Part shown: positions 50,785 through 64,000 of the stretch, piece by piece
Layout of the letters: every line of letters begins with the position of its first letter
Position numbering within the stretch: position 1 is the stretch's first letter
Source: Symsagittifera roscoffensis
Taxonomy: Eukaryota; Xenacoelomorpha; Acoela; Convolutidae
Assembly (NCBI RefSeq): GCF_963678635.1
Contig: NC_087064.1
Span: 50,265,346-50,329,345 of the forward strand
Direction of reading: 5' to 3'
DNA length: 64,000 bases
The notes under the pieces: model-generated
What the model saw: only the letters and a program-made list of their open reading frames with translations
The model's database searches: none
Told to the model about the DNA's origin: nothing
Translations under genes and position numbers: made by a program

Positions 50785-53060
50785 AGGAGCTTCTCGAAGT
50801 AAGAATTAAAAGGCAACTTCTTGATCACTACATTAAGCCATCTGTAATATCACTTAATATTACGGAATATTCACTATTAAATTTTTACCATCACAACAAA
50901 TTCAAACAACGCATCAAATACAAACAGATGACATAGATCCAGATTTCTCAAAAGTGTTCACAGAATACATAAAAAAAATACAACATCGAAATTTAAAAAG
51001 ACAATTTTTACAATCGATGTCTTCTCTAAAATTTATAGTTACTTATCTTTTTTAGAATTAAAAGAAACACCGAATGGATCACCGCCTCAGACATCTCGAC
51101 AGTCAACTTAAAGACAAGAAATTTTTCTTTTCTGGAAAATTCTAGATAAAATCTGTGAAATCCTCACTAGTAAAGAAATATCGCAAATTGTAAAACATGA
51201 TTTACAACGAATCCTAGCATGGTTCATAACAGATTTTTTTGTTCATATTTTAGATTTCATTTCAAAGCCAAGAAAAAAACTTCGACCACAAATCTCAAAC
51301 AATGAAATTGTTTTTAGCCGACCAAACAGACTATGATTGGGACCCTGAATGGTCTCAACCATACTTTAATATTATAACTAATGGTTTTTTAAGTGCAGCA
51401 ATAACCACTGTTTCTGTACACAAATATTCTGTAAGAGTTACTCCACTTGCTATTGAAGCAACACCTTTAAACTATAACACAATGTTCAACGATCGAACAG
51501 GAAATAGTTTAAACTCAACATTTATCAATATACAAGAAACACTCTATGGAACCAAGAATCTTACTTAACCAGATATTCAAACCTCATCACTTTTTGTTAA
51601 CGAGGAAATAGTTGAACCAATGCCTACAACAACACAACAAAGCATCTCTCCTATTCATCCTACACTTACAACACCACAAAATAAAAATACTCCATTCCCA
51701 CAGACAACAATTCAATCAACAGTAAAAGCATCTGTTCCTCCAAAATTTTCACGAAGGGACTACCAAACGATGAGCCCAAATAAAAAAAATTTCAAACCGC
51801 AATTAAAAATTTTTTGCAACTAACTATATGAACATACCAATAACAAAACACCTTACACACTCCATCAAAAACAATCACATGAACAATTTTACAATCATCA
51901 AATACGACAACAAGCCTCCTACTCAGTTTTTTTCCAATGACCAGCAACGAACTACTACATTATAATAATAAGCAACGAAATAACAACGGAATACTGATCG
52001 ACCAAATATCATTTACCAACCAGATATTGTTGAACCTTATAAACATTCTGAACAAACACAACAACTAAGACAACCCTTCGCACAAAGACAAAATCAGCAT
52101 AATATAAAATTAATTTACATCCACAAAACCCTATAAACACACAAGGTTATCAACATAAACAAATGCGAAATGAAATTCCATTATCACGTTACCTACAACA
52201 ACATGAAATTACAACGATCACTTCAAAGGACTCTGAATCCATTTTTTATGGGTGGATCATCTATATCGTCAAATACACCACTCATGGTATTCACAAAAAG
52301 AGACCCTGAATACTCACTGGAGACTATCTGAATGCAGTCACAGCAATTTTAAATATAGGCCCAGAACCAGTAAATAAAGCACTGCATCAAAATTTGATAC
52401 ATAGAATCACAGACTTAACCCAAAATACACTTCATGGTGCAGCTCAAAAACGGTTTTCAGCTCTACTTATAGACATTAAATCAGACTGGAAAATGTTCAC
52501 ACAAGATTTTTCAAAAATGTTTGACTCTGAAAGAAATAAACAAAACCAAAAAGCCCTATGCAACGAAATCTGTAGACTCCCCAAGGAGACAATAAAACTT
52601 CTCGCAGTAAGAATTGAAACTTTACAAAGAAAAGCATATTACGCATTACTACAAAAAACGAAATTGACTGAAGTTTTAATGATGACTCTAACACCACAAC
52701 TACGCAAAATTGCAATAAAAAAAGAGAGCATCACATCCATCATCAATTCGAGAACCTGATATAGATTTTCGAATACTAGAAGACAAATTTGAACAAGCTG
52801 AAATCATTATGAAATTAGAAGAAACAGAATATCTAAATTTTTATTTTTTAAGCAAAAACCAAACAACAACTTCACAATTCTATCATTTTCATGACTCTGA
52901 GACTGAATTAGCAGAAAAGATTACCCGATTATTCAATATCTACTGAAGGAACCAAATTTTAAAGATAAACCATCATTCAAAAAATGATGCAAATTTTTTT
53001 CGTAGATATGGACATAGCATTGCTGAATGCAGACAAAAACAACAGGACAAAAAAATAACC
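50785..53060 (+). pseudogene. gag: gag remnant, element III
   Basis: N-terminal Gag (YDWDPEWSQPYF near 51335), Thr/Pro linker, capsid (SDWKMFTQDFSKMFDSE near 52470) and a damaged zinc knuckle (first Cys lost; RRYGHSIAEC remains near 53010). The low-complexity nucleocapsid tail is absent. Confidence 0.82.
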
Positions 53061-53099
53061 GCAGAAACATAGAGAACCATTGGAATCTTTTAACCAAAT

Positions 53100-55440
53100 T
53101 CGAAGAATAAACGAATTGATTTTGAAATTGATTTTTTAAAAGATTCAGGAGCAGAATCAAGTTTTATAAAAAATCCCACATGGAATCAAACTCAAAAAAA
53201 ACTTCAAGTAAACTAGCCACAGCACAAGGGCTAAAACTTACATACTATGAAAAAATTCATTAATACTTTGTTCCAACTCGAACAATGGAACAAAATAAGC
53301 TTTTAGATAAACCCTTTGGACAAATATTCTACATAACATATATATAACACAAAATCGTTGGAATACCGATTATTACAAACTCTATTCCTACTCTTAACAT
53401 CTTAATAGTGGGAATAGATTTACATTTAGTAAATTAAATATACAGGACAATTAGACACGAATAAATAACACATCTTTTACATTTTTCCAAAGACTTAATA
53501 AGCAACTCTCACTTTTCTCAAAATTTTACACCACATTAATCACTAACGCAAGCTTTTGAAACCCTTGCCAGGCAAAATATAAGACTTCTCTATAAGTCAA
53601 GTACATCAAAAAAACGTTGATCATATTAAACAAAAATTATACATGTCTGACCTTGAATTTAAACCAATTCATGACCAATTCATGGATAACAATTTCATCC
53701 ATTAAAGATACAAAAGACAAAGAATTCAGACAAAATATCTTCATATGTATACAAGAATTTCACCTTATTAAATCACACTACCCCGAGGATTTTAGGGATG
53801 TTGCTAAACAAAGGCAATAATCCAATCGACAGAAGAAAGAGCATTTAAAGTAAATAAAAGCTTACATCCTCTGGATATTTGCCAATCAACCATTCTTAAT
53901 CAAGAATTATCCTTTAATAATATTACAAAGGATTCTAAATGAAATAAAGACGATTTCCAAAAAACACCTTATTTTAAACCTCCAATTCATATCTCGAAAA
54001 ATACAGCTGAACAACAATTTCTTACAATGTTCAATTTTCAACATTCTCAAATCAATCAACATAAATTTGATCAATTAGCAGAACTTTTTTAAAAAAACCT
54101 AATGGTTTACGCTTCACCTACATTTGAGCTTGATAAAAAACGTTCATCATTACATCTTCCTATTACTACTGACACAGTTTTCAAAAAGCAACGAGCAATT
54201 AAAGTACCAATTCTTTTACAAGGTAAAGTAGCAGATTACTAGACATTCTGGAACCATAAGAAATCAAACCACCAGTAAATTAAGAAGAAGAACCAAAAAA
54301 TAATACTTTGATAAATTCAATTTTTGTTCTCGTTAAAGGCGAATCATTAAAGATGCGAGTTGTCTCAATTCCCTTATTGATGAATCAAAACGTAATTGGC
54401 CCATAAACCCAATCCAAATAGTATTCACTAAATTAAACGGACAGTTTTTTTACCACTGCTGACATGAACAGTGCATATAATCAAATGCCACTAGACGAGC
54501 AATCACGACGACTTACACAATTAGTTATTGGAAACCAGCAATAAGAATTCAATAGACTCTTATATGGAATTTTCATAGGACCAGTAGCTTTTTCAGCCTT
54601 CACGAGCAAAATTTTTCACCACTTAATCTTATTTAAAAATGTTATCACATACTTAGACAATGTTGTTATACAATCACAAACAAAGCAGGAAATGTCTAAA
54701 GTATTAGAAAAGTATAATCAGATTTTACTAAAAGAAAACATGAAAGCAGCCCCAGATAAATCACATTTTTTCCTCGTTCGTGTTAAATTCCTGGGACATA
54801 ATATTAAAGGTGGTACAATTACTCCATTAAAATCATGAGTGGATGCTATAATAAAACTTCAACCCCCATCGAACAAAAAGAAAGTCCAAGTATTTTTAAA
54901 ATGGTAAACTTTTTAAGTAAACATAAAATGCAGCTATACTTATTACTGTTTTATATTGTTCTCAGACAACAAAATAGTTTTGAATGGACATTAGAACATC
55001 AAAAGTTTTGACCTAATAAAAATCCTTCTCCCAGAACCTATTTCAGATCAACCATTCTAAGCCATGTGTGAATCCTCAATTTTTGGTATTGGCACAGCAC
55101 TTTTATCAGCAAATTCAAGACTTTACACAAGCGAAACTTAGACTCTCTACACTTATGAGAAAATGTACAGCCATAAAATATACACTCACAGAATATGAAT
55201 TCTCAATCCTTGAATCAAAACATCCAACAGTTCCATTTACAGATCCCAGATCAATAACTTTTCATGTTACACAAAAATCAAACCCAAACCATAAAATTTA
55301 TACATTTCAATTATTCCTGATAAAATTTCCTAACTTACACATAGTTTGGACAGCAGGAAAAAACCTTGCCCTACCAGGTACACTTAGTCGAAACACACCA
55401 CTTAAATTAATAACACGGAATACAAAACACAAAAATTAAA
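53100..55440 (+). pseudogene. pol: Protease, RT and RNase H remnant, element III
   Basis: Protease DSGAES near 53140. RT has ADMNSAYNQMPLDEQSRR near 54460 and YLDN (catalytic Asp lost) near 54655. RNase H has LRLSTLMRKCTAI and PTVPFTDPRSI with substituted residues, ending AGKNLALPGTLSRNTP near 55400. Confidence 0.85.
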
Positions 55441-57640
55441 TAAAATTCTTTCTTGCAAAAGACTAAACATTGCCATGAAGGCAATGCAAGTATGAAGTCA
55501 AAAACGATCCCGACAGTACGCAAAAAAAAAATTCGGAACGTTTTTCATTATTCGTCGACTGCCAAAATAACCATTACGAAGTAGATTCATCAGGACAATC
55601 TACATTTAACCAGTACCATACTCTCATGGATCAAAAACAATACGAAACAAAATCACCTAAGCAAAATTATCTAGAAAACCTATTCACTTAAAAAAAGAGA
55701 GAAATTAACTGATAGCAAAAACTTATCACGACCTCCTGATTTAAATTCCAAATTTACCAAAAAAAGTTTCCAATCTACAAGACCCTTTAGACAATATACC
55801 TCTCTCAAAAAACGAAAATCAGAACATCGTTCTACCAATCACAGAAACAATAACAGTATAATTACTACAGAAAAGTCAAAAACTTGACCGCGTCATCAGA
55901 CAACTTAAATCCTGGCATAATCATAAAACAAAACACAGATATCACAATCTTAGGAAATTAAACATTACTTACATGTCCGAAAATTCAATAATACAACAAC
56001 AAATGAAAATAATGATCTCATAATAATGAAAAAAATTAATATCATAATCCGTAAACAAAGTACTCTGTGCACCATTAAGTATGATGTTAATAACCCTTCT
56101 CATTTCACATTCCTTGAACACTAAAGGACATGCAGGATCAGAATAAACTTACTCAAACTTTATTCAAAATTTTTACTCTCCAAATGCTTCAATTTGGATT
56201 AAATTATTATGCAACGATTGCATAACATGCTAGTTAAATGAACCATATCCACATCAAATCAAATAGCAGAAAAACAAGATTTTAAAGGACAAAGTTCATA
56301 TTTTAACCACAGGTTATCATTTGACACAAAACGCCCTATATCGCCCTCCTCAGAAGGAATGTCATATATAATGGTCATAGTTGATGTATTTACTCACTAT
56401 GTAGCACTTAATCCTGTACCTCATTATGATGCTTGTTGTGCATGTACAAGACTCTACAAACACTGGATAGCAAAAATTGGATTACCAGAAATCCTTGTCA
56501 CAGATAATGGTACTGATTTTTTAAATGATGACATCATACCATTATGCCATTCTTATAAAATTAAACTTAAAATCCGAGCATCTCATGCTCCATGAGGTAA
56601 TGGTTTTGTCGAACATATGAACCTTTCCCTACAACAATATCTTAGATATATCATCAAGGAAAACAATAAAAAAAACGAATGGTCCACTGACGTAAAGCTA
56701 TTCTCATTAGCATATAAATCACAAACAACAACACTAGAACTGTCACAATATGAATTGATTTTCCATCAAAATCCACGGTAACCAATATTTTTCACAACAA
56801 ACTCCTCAAAAAGGCACAAGGTTTTTGTCAACATACAAAAGATTCAATTGGTTAAAAGTTACCACTACAAACATGATGAAGATCACTTCCATCACCACCA
56901 TCTTAAGATTAGCCTCTGGATCACAAACAGAGTGAATTATCAGCCGAGATAAAAAAAAAAAAAAAAAATCTCAAAAACGTGCTACAAATTTTTTACAAAG
57001 ACAGAATATTTAATCTCAAATAAATCATGTTTCTTACCAGCCACCAATTTAAAAATAGGAACAATTGTCTCAATCCCAAACTTTATAATACAGAAAAAAA
57101 TATCTATTTAAAGAGGCAACCTATCAGCAAAGGATCATATTAAATGATTGAAAAACCCATAGATAGTATTTATAAACTTATTTACCCTAACAAAAAACAA
57201 ATAATCCAACATGGGAACAATCTTTTACCGTAATACCCAAAAGAATACGCTCTTCGCGAATTAACACAATTGTAATCCTTTAGCGGACTGAAAATTGAAG
57301 AAAAACACTCAAAACGTTACAGCCAACTAAAAAGTCAACTTTAAGATCAATCATTATTTTTACCCGCAACAAATCAAAAACAAGTCATTGAAAACACTAA
57401 AAGAAAAAGAAAAATTTAAAAGACCAAAAATAAAATACCTCAAAAACAAAAGATTAATCGCAAACTGAATGTAAAATTTTTGATACCGGAAACAAAAGAA
57501 AAGTCACAACAACGCAAATCATCGCGTTTTAGAAGTAAATAACGAAAAAATTATAAAACTTTCATTCCACAATCTGAAATATTAAAGAAACGAGAATTTC
57601 GGAAACTACCCAGATTAATTAAGGTACATTACTTATACTC
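55441..57640 (+). pseudogene. pol: Integrase remnant, element III
   Basis: Recognisable DDE core (MVIVDVFTHYVALNPVPH, LVTDNGTDFLNDD near 56500) and zinc region (LLCNDCITC). Frames change repeatedly and a stop replaces Trp in the HAPW segment near 56594. Confidence 0.83.
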
Positions 57641-58360
57641 GGATAACTTCTTCTCAAAAATATTTCATTTCTAACTTGCACAACTATTTCTTTTTCAGCC
57701 AATTACAATCATTTCAAACATCGCTCCATTCCGACACCACTTTCTTTAGCCGACAAATTGCTAACTTCAAATAGATCTGAAACTATAGATAGAAAACCTT
57801 CAGGTCAAAAGTAAGCAATACCCTCATATTTCACAACTTAAGTAAATAGAATTAAAATGTTACAACCGTTCCCTACCACTCAGTTTAAAGATCAGCAATA
57901 TTAAATAAGCCTAAAGACAAATTCTGCCGTAACCATTTAGCCTAAAGTTGATATATCTTCAAATAACCTCTAGCCACCCAATAAATAAAAACAAAACCAT
58001 GAAGCTCAATCCTTAATCTCCAGCTTTTACTTCACCAAAATTTCCCATATCCAATCCACTTGTCAAAAATCAATAAACATTCCGACCACAATAGATTCAC
58101 AACCTGGTACAACTTTGTTTTTTTTCTACTTTCTATCATTGACACCCTAAAATTAGCACATCTCCTTTTCATGTTTTTTGCAGCATCTGCGTTATTTTCT
58201 ACTCCCTCCTAAAAATCTACTATAAATCTCAAACATTATTCACCACCCCTCTCACAAACTGATACATGTTATGACATCTATTTAATAAGAAAGGTATCTT
58301 TCTTCCGTAAATTTTCCCACCTTTCTAGTTTCCATAATTTTTGCACAAACTTAGTAAGCA
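57641..58360 (+). other. Spacer of element III
   Basis: Keeps the twin TAGCCTAAAG motif (57906-57948). The hydrophobic ORFs are not recognisable. Confidence 0.5.
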
Positions 58361-58886
58361 AACCCACAGATTTATCATCCTTATCACTGTCAGAAACTTT
58401 ATCACCACCATCAACAACTTGACTAACAGGTCAAATACCAATCATTATGTTCCCCCTAATTTTCTCTACAAATTTAGACCATCGATATCGTGAACTTTTA
58501 ACAACTATACGATAAGATTGGAATACATTCGTAGCACCCCCTCCCTTAATTGGCCTATATCTTGATAGTAATAGATTACATAACTGGGCACTCAAACGAT
58601 CACAATATAGACACGACATCCACAAAGATTTAGAGGATCATATTAAACAAATCCTTACTCAAGATATATAATCTGATCCTTAAATTTGAAATAACATTAA
58701 AAATAAGAAATCTAATTCAACACCCATTAATTCTAGCCAAACCAAAAATAAAAGCTCATTTTTACCCCCTCCTTTTATCACAACAGAACTTATCTCCAAG
58801 TTCGATAGATATACAAAAAAGACACTTGGATACATAATATTCTACAACCCAGATTCAGCACTATGTTACACATGTATCTTCTTATA
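58361..58886 (+). pseudogene. ORF X remnant, element III
   Basis: Matches the C-terminal part of ORF X (RLHNWAL and DRYTKKT-like segments near 58575 and 58810). The first half is deleted. Confidence 0.65.
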
Positions 58887-61362
58887 AATTTTTTTTCTTC
58901 AAACACTTTTTTCCCTTTTGTGCTTTTAGAATCCTTCCCCCCTAAGAGGAAAACACGACCTCCTAGTTACACATTATGATTGCGAAGAAAATTAACAAAA
59001 GACACTACACAAGTACGCAGTAAACTAAGTAACATAATGCGAATCTGAACCACAAGATATAGAATCAACAAAAATACTATTAACACTTCAATCGAAAGCA
59101 CCAGCTACGACTCTAATAGGGTATAAAACTACAGCCAAACATGCAGAGAAAAAAAGTACATTGCTCACAAGTCTTAAATGGAAACAAAAATTGACTAGAT
59201 CACGATTCTTTTACTGAAGCAATATCGAAAGTTTTTCTGCATCATAGCCCTGCAAATTGCAAAACTGAATTACATTGATTATAAATAACCACAAATAAAA
59301 ATGCAAATTGCACACGGGCGTTTAACTTATGCTCTACATGACAAAAATTGAATACCACAAATCGGAATTAATAATCCCTCCGACTGCAAGGCTGACACAA
59401 AAAACAAAGGATACCAAGAAATAGAAGTAAATTTTTTTTTTGAAAAATCCAATTAGAAAAGTAAAATTAACACGTGACTTAAGGAATGATACTTTTCTGT
59501 ATCAAGAATAACGTTTACCTTGTAAAAATGATCAAGGATATTGTGATCCTACCACTCGGACACAGGCAACTATTGTTTGGTTCCCTGAAGACACTTGTAC
59601 CACTACTCAAGTCGCTATAATCCACGCAAAAATGATAATATTTCACCGAAAAAATTTTATTGAATCAATTCCTTTAAACAAAGTCAACCCTGGTAGAATA
59701 CATTCAATTAGGCAATTTTTAACAAAATTGACGGTATTGAAAACGAATTAACACAATTTCATATTCACCCTGAAACAGAAATAGCTTGTAAATAACCTTA
59801 ACCAATTTCCAAAACACAAAACTCAGCAACTCTTGTCGAATACGAAAAAAGTTTCGACATGAAAACAGGAAAATAATAATTAACCCAGCACATCCATATC
59901 AGAACCGCAAAAATGAGTCTTTGTCTCAGTAACATTTCCGAGAAACACAGGAAACGCTTGCGGAAAACTTCGCCCAGAAGACAAAGATAGCACACGATTA
60001 CAAGAACCCTCTTTTGTCAATAGCACATTTTTTGGTGCAATACACTAAGATATACATTTTGATAAGAAACTAGACTATACTTTTCAGGAAATGTCACTAT
60101 CTGAACTAGAAACCACTTCATCCTTTATGTGAACTCGAACGTATATAAATACTACAACCACTCGCTTTAGCTTTTAAAAAGACCCTATGTAGGGTTTTTA
60201 TTATCAGGCAATAGATTAAACTTCATTGACTAAGAAGGAAACATTCTCTGGTACTACACACGTACTAAAAAAGTTTCACCATTACACATTTTTGAAGTTC
60301 AAAGATGTTATAAAAGAATCCCTATATTCTATAAAAATAAAGTATATTTACTTGACACACTGTCACGATTGGCATATTTTTGGGATATAGTTGTCTCGTG
60401 TGGATCTGAAATTAGCCACAATGTAGTACAGCTGAATCCAAACGAAGATAAATAGTATCTTCTTTCTCCCAACCCAACTCCACCATTTATGCCACCATTA
60501 AAAAAATTTACACAGGAAAGCATCAGAGCATTTGCCCGTAACACGAACAGAGACTTAAAAGGAATAAGTTTTTATTCCAGATCAGATATACAACATCACA
60601 TTCGAACACAACAATTTCAAGAACTCCTCACTAATATGGGTACAATACGAAGACAATCATTTAACTAAAGTCTACAAAAACTCAATGAGACCGCTGATTT
60701 CTCAGATATTTACGCACAAGATTACAGCGGACATTTTAAAGATAAAAAAGATTATATAATCTTAGAGTGAAATTTACCGTCCACAAGATAATTCACCATC
60801 TAATATCTTCAGTTTTATAAATCTGAGAAACGAACTCCTAGCCTTTCTAGGTTGGCGCTACTATATAAAACGAAGATTGACTATATTATACTCGATGTTC
60901 AATTTTTTTGGATTCCTCTTGTCACTATTGAAAGGAATCTACAACACATGCGCAATACAAACACAATTAAATAAACGAGCAAGTGTAACATGCATATTAC
61001 TCGCAGGTTTTTTTGGAAAATCTTCGAGCTCAATCAACAAAAACACTCCTCGACACTCAAATTAGCGAATATGACAAAAATTGTCTCAACACCAAATGCA
61101 TATAACAATTCACAGGACAATAAAAGTCCATTACAATTACACCACTACGGAATAAGCACCCTTTATCTTAAGTACCACGAAATTATAGGAACCTATTAGC
61201 AGTACCAGAACTCACCTCTTAAGGTCAAAGCTACCTACAGAGCCCAGTATCTCAAATAGCACTCCTTCAGTCAATCATAGATGACATATATGAGCAGATA
61301 ATAGAATAACCACATACAATAATTTTCGCTTCTCAAAACAACCATCTTTTTTTGATCGATGA
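58875..61362 (+). pseudogene. env: env remnant, element III
   Basis: Aligned pieces of the glycoprotein: HYDCEEN near 58972, PCKNDQGYCDPTTRTQAT near 59520, EDTCTT, and the membrane region MFNFFGFLLSLLKGIYNTC near 60895. Stops are frequent. Confidence 0.82.
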
Positions 61363-62900
61363 GCCGACAGATTGGATCCCTCAACCGTTCCCTTTCCTAT
61401 ACATCCAACATCCACACCATTCCTACCGCACTTCTTTTTCAGACCTGGCTTCTTCTCCTGTGCCCAACTTTTCAACTAACTCATCACGCAAGGATTCAAA
61501 TGAATCGATACAAGCTGCTTAACACTGTTTCTAACTATAACAACTCCGATGTAAAAACTGCTGATGAATTCCTCGACTCAGAACCTAGCCCATCCTAGCC
61601 TACCTTTTCAGCCTAGACCCAAAATCTAGCCAATCCTAGCCTACTTTTTCACAGCCAACCTTCCAGCCCCTCACTTCCCAACTCCCTAATGAAAACTCTC
61701 CAGCCCCCTTTTTCTGTACTGATGCAACTTCTATTTTTCACCGATGTCAAGCAACCAACCTGACCCACGTAGCCATATGACAAATAACTAGTTAGAGTAT
61801 CAAATAGACATCTCCATTCTTCATAACACTACAACAGCACATTCATAGTATAACTAATGCGCTAACAATTCACCAACTAACGCACTCTACCTCAACATCA
61901 GAATCCTCAGTTCAATCACAATTAAGAGCACATAGAGCTCATATCCCAAACGCAAACATCCTAATGCACAACGCCAACTCCTAATCAGCCGCCCCCAATA
62001 TTTCCGACTATGTTCCCTTCATCCACAACATACTAACACCAAAGAATTTTTAGTTTATAAATTACTATTTTTACCTCAAATACTTAACTATATGACCAGT
62101 AATGACAACCATCTGAAATTCGTTGATGAATATAGCCTTTTTCCTACACTTTATTGAACTTAATACTATCATTTACTAACCCAATAGCCCTTTTTGTACA
62201 CAAGACCCCAAAGACAACGAATTATGCCAATCCCGCCTCCACGAACTAACAAATGCACTTCATGAAAAACAGTTCATCACAATCGGACTTAATCAAACAC
62301 TTAACAGATTTTTGGCAAAATGCGCTAACGGATTCTAATTGAATCACTATGACAACGACATCACACGCTACATGGAAGAAACCTCAAATGAGGACGACAT
62401 TAAAACTAATCCTCAACTAATCCGAATGAAAATAAAAGTATTGACGAAAAAACAGGTAACCCACAACACATATTGAGTATATTTTGAGTTAATGAATCAA
62501 ATCTGTGTTGTGGGTTACGTGTCTTTTGTTAGTACTTTTATTTTCATTCGGATTTGAAGAAAAAAAATTACCAAATCCCACTAACCAAATCCTTTGACGT
62601 TGATGAGGCTCTCCCACCAATTGTCCCCATGAATCTATACAGCCTATTGAAACCACTATACTTGAATATATCCATAACACTAAATATAACCAAAAGTTGT
62701 ATCAATCAATTTAAATCACACGTCACGAATTCTCACTTGATAATGAAGAACTGAAGATAATCACAGTTTTGGAGCTTCTCTGTCCTCTACTCCAAACTAA
62801 AAACATCATCAGCATGCTTGCGAAACTCCTCACATCGTCCGACAAAATCCGAGGGAATTTTCTCAAGGGATTTTTTTTACTGATGACGACCCTTCGTAAT
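61360..62900 (+). pseudogene. ORF Z remnant, element III
   Basis: Begins MSRQIGSLNRS at 61359, still next to the env remnant. Decays through stops and a deletion replaced by a hairpin at 62419-62554. The C-terminal LLQTKNIISMLAKLL segment survives near 62785. Confirms ORF Z as an old component of the family. Confidence 0.75.
62419..62554. repeat. Hairpin-forming inverted repeat inside ORF Z remnant
   Basis: Arms of about 50 nt (AATCCGAATGAAAATAAAAG ... AACCCACAACAC and its reverse complement) with a loop of about 35 nt. Replaces about 430 bp present in element II. Confidence 0.8.
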
Positions 62901-63790
62901 TATGTTTTAAAAATTTCAACTAATAAATAAAGCAAAACACTCACCATTCTTAATAGGTTTCTCATTTTCTTTTTTTTTGATTTCACCGATATTTCATCTA
63001 AAAAGAACAAAATCAAAATAAAAAACTGTAAACTCTTTTTCTAAGTTTTAAATTTCTACTTAACAGTGACAATGAAATAACAATGCAGTGAATTCCGATA
63101 CAACAGCAGTATATTTATACTCGGCACTAAGATTCAGATTACCAAAGCAGTAATTTCATTTAATTGCAAAAAAATTATAAGAAAACCAATATTTTTATGT
63201 AAACCTTCTTTTATAAACTTTCAATATCTCTCACTCGCCCACAATACACACACTCTTTCCACCAAGTCGCACAACTTGCCCACGAAGAATTGTATGATAA
63301 ATAAATTTCAAGTTTCAAATCTAACTGATAACAACTCTATTATGTTTTCAAAATGATGTTTTCAACTTTCCCTTGACCCTGTTGGAAGGAATTACAAGAG
63401 TACGTTTAAACTAACCAACGAGGCTTACTTACGCGACAAAACCTCAAAACTAATAGCATGAATAAGAAAGTCCCACGGTAACCAAACCGGATTGAACCCA
63501 GATTAATTTTGGAATATTCTTTTGAAAACCACTTTCAAGTTTTAAGAGAAAAAAGAAAAAAACACCTGATAAAATGAAACAAAAGGTTGAACACAAAAAA
63601 AAGACTCGACCCACAGAGACGGTAAAAGCATACTACTGGCCTCACCAAACAGAGGGACGTCCTGAGCATGCTCTATAGCCGGTCTAAGCCACCGCGCTAC
63701 AACACGCTTCGTGACCAACACTCTATTTTTGACAAGAGTTGCTCTACGGTGAGCGACCCTTTAAAATATTCGAACTAAATGAAAACTAAA
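62901..63790 (+). other. 3' region remnant of element III
   Basis: Matches 36134-37130 of element II. The GC-rich block (63630-63715) is clearly better kept than the surrounding sequence. Confidence 0.65.
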
Positions 63791-63839
63791 TGTTCGAAAT
63801 AAATGATTTGTTACAGCCAAAGGAGCCTTTGTACTTTTG

Positions 63840-64000
63840 AAACCTACACCTCATCAAAAATCCTTCCCCCCAAAAAGGAACGCGACCTCCTAGTTACACA
63901 TTATGATTGCGAAGAAAATTAACAAAAGACACTACACAAGTACGCAGTAAACTAAGTAATACAATGCAAATCTGAACCAAAAAAAATAGAATCAACATAT
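63840..64000 (+). pseudogene. env: Second env fragment of element III type, cut by window edge
   Basis: Near copy of 58935-59095, sharing the same two nonsense changes (stops after EEN and after YAVN). It therefore derives from an already decayed env by duplication, not from a separate insertion. Confidence 0.75.

Larger units (their letters stand above)
50345..63790 (+). mobile_element. Element III: ancient decayed copy of the same retroelement family
   Basis: Homologous to element II from its leader (20335) to its 3' region (about 37130). LTRs, ORF0 and ORF A are missing. Deletions remove most of the Asn/Arg/Ser-rich nucleocapsid tail, the start of ORF X and about 430 bp of ORF Z. Stops and frame shifts are dense. 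The RT active site reads YLDN instead of YLDD. Much older than I and II. Confidence 0.92.

Overview
The window is eukaryotic, almost certainly from an invertebrate animal. Evidence: GT-AG introns with one-domain exons, AT-rich non-coding DNA, several transposable element classes, and long stretches without genes. The species cannot be fixed from the sequence. The dominant content is one family of very large, envelope-bearing Ty3/gypsy-type LTR retroelement, present three times.

Layout. (1) Element I, minus strand, 1-15888, cut by the left edge: its 5' LTR is at 15479-15888 and its last gene runs off position 1. (2) A fold-back repeat (15889-16757), interrupted by element I, then two hAT-like non-autonomous repeats. 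(3) A host gene on the minus strand, seen as five exons between 44643 and 18956. Each exon is a multiple of three with phase 1-1 ends and fibronectin III-like content. (4) Element II, plus strand, 19302-38135. It has 410-bp LTRs differing at one base and a 4-bp target duplication GTTG, and it sits antisense in one intron of the host gene. (5) A Penelope-like element (44.86-49.26 kb) with inverted and direct terminal repeats, hammerhead-type motifs, a reverse transcriptase with a PHD-like finger inserted before the YVDD motif, and a GIY-YIG-like end. (6) Element III, an old decayed plus-strand copy (about 50.35-63.79 kb) without visible LTRs, flanked by partial gag and env duplicates.

Order of the retroelement family (from I and II together): LTR, primer binding site, ORF0 (77 aa, basic), a structured leader, ORF A (about 155 aa, very basic), a single gag-pol frame of about 2.75 thousand codons (Gag, CCHC knuckle, N/R/S-rich tail, protease, RT, RNase H, integrase with GPY/F), a short spacer with a conserved twin repeat, two tiny hydrophobic ORFs, a conserved 3' splice site, ORF X (about 377 codons without a single methionine), env (signal peptide, Cys-rich ectodomain, membrane anchor), ORF Z (597 aa, unknown, start overlapping the env stop as ATGA), a long 3' region with an antisense ORF, and the LTR. 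The 18.8-kb length and five unassigned ORFs set it apart from ordinary gypsy elements. It is the best candidate here for an undescribed system.

How it probably works (inference): full-length RNA would give ORF0, ORF A and Gag-Pol. A spliced RNA joined at the conserved acceptor near 30393 would give the small hydrophobic protein, ORF X, Env and ORF Z by leaky scanning across a region almost free of ATG and by stop-start coupling. All three copies are defective in gag-pol and env through different lesions. ORF Z is open in both I (as far as visible) and II.
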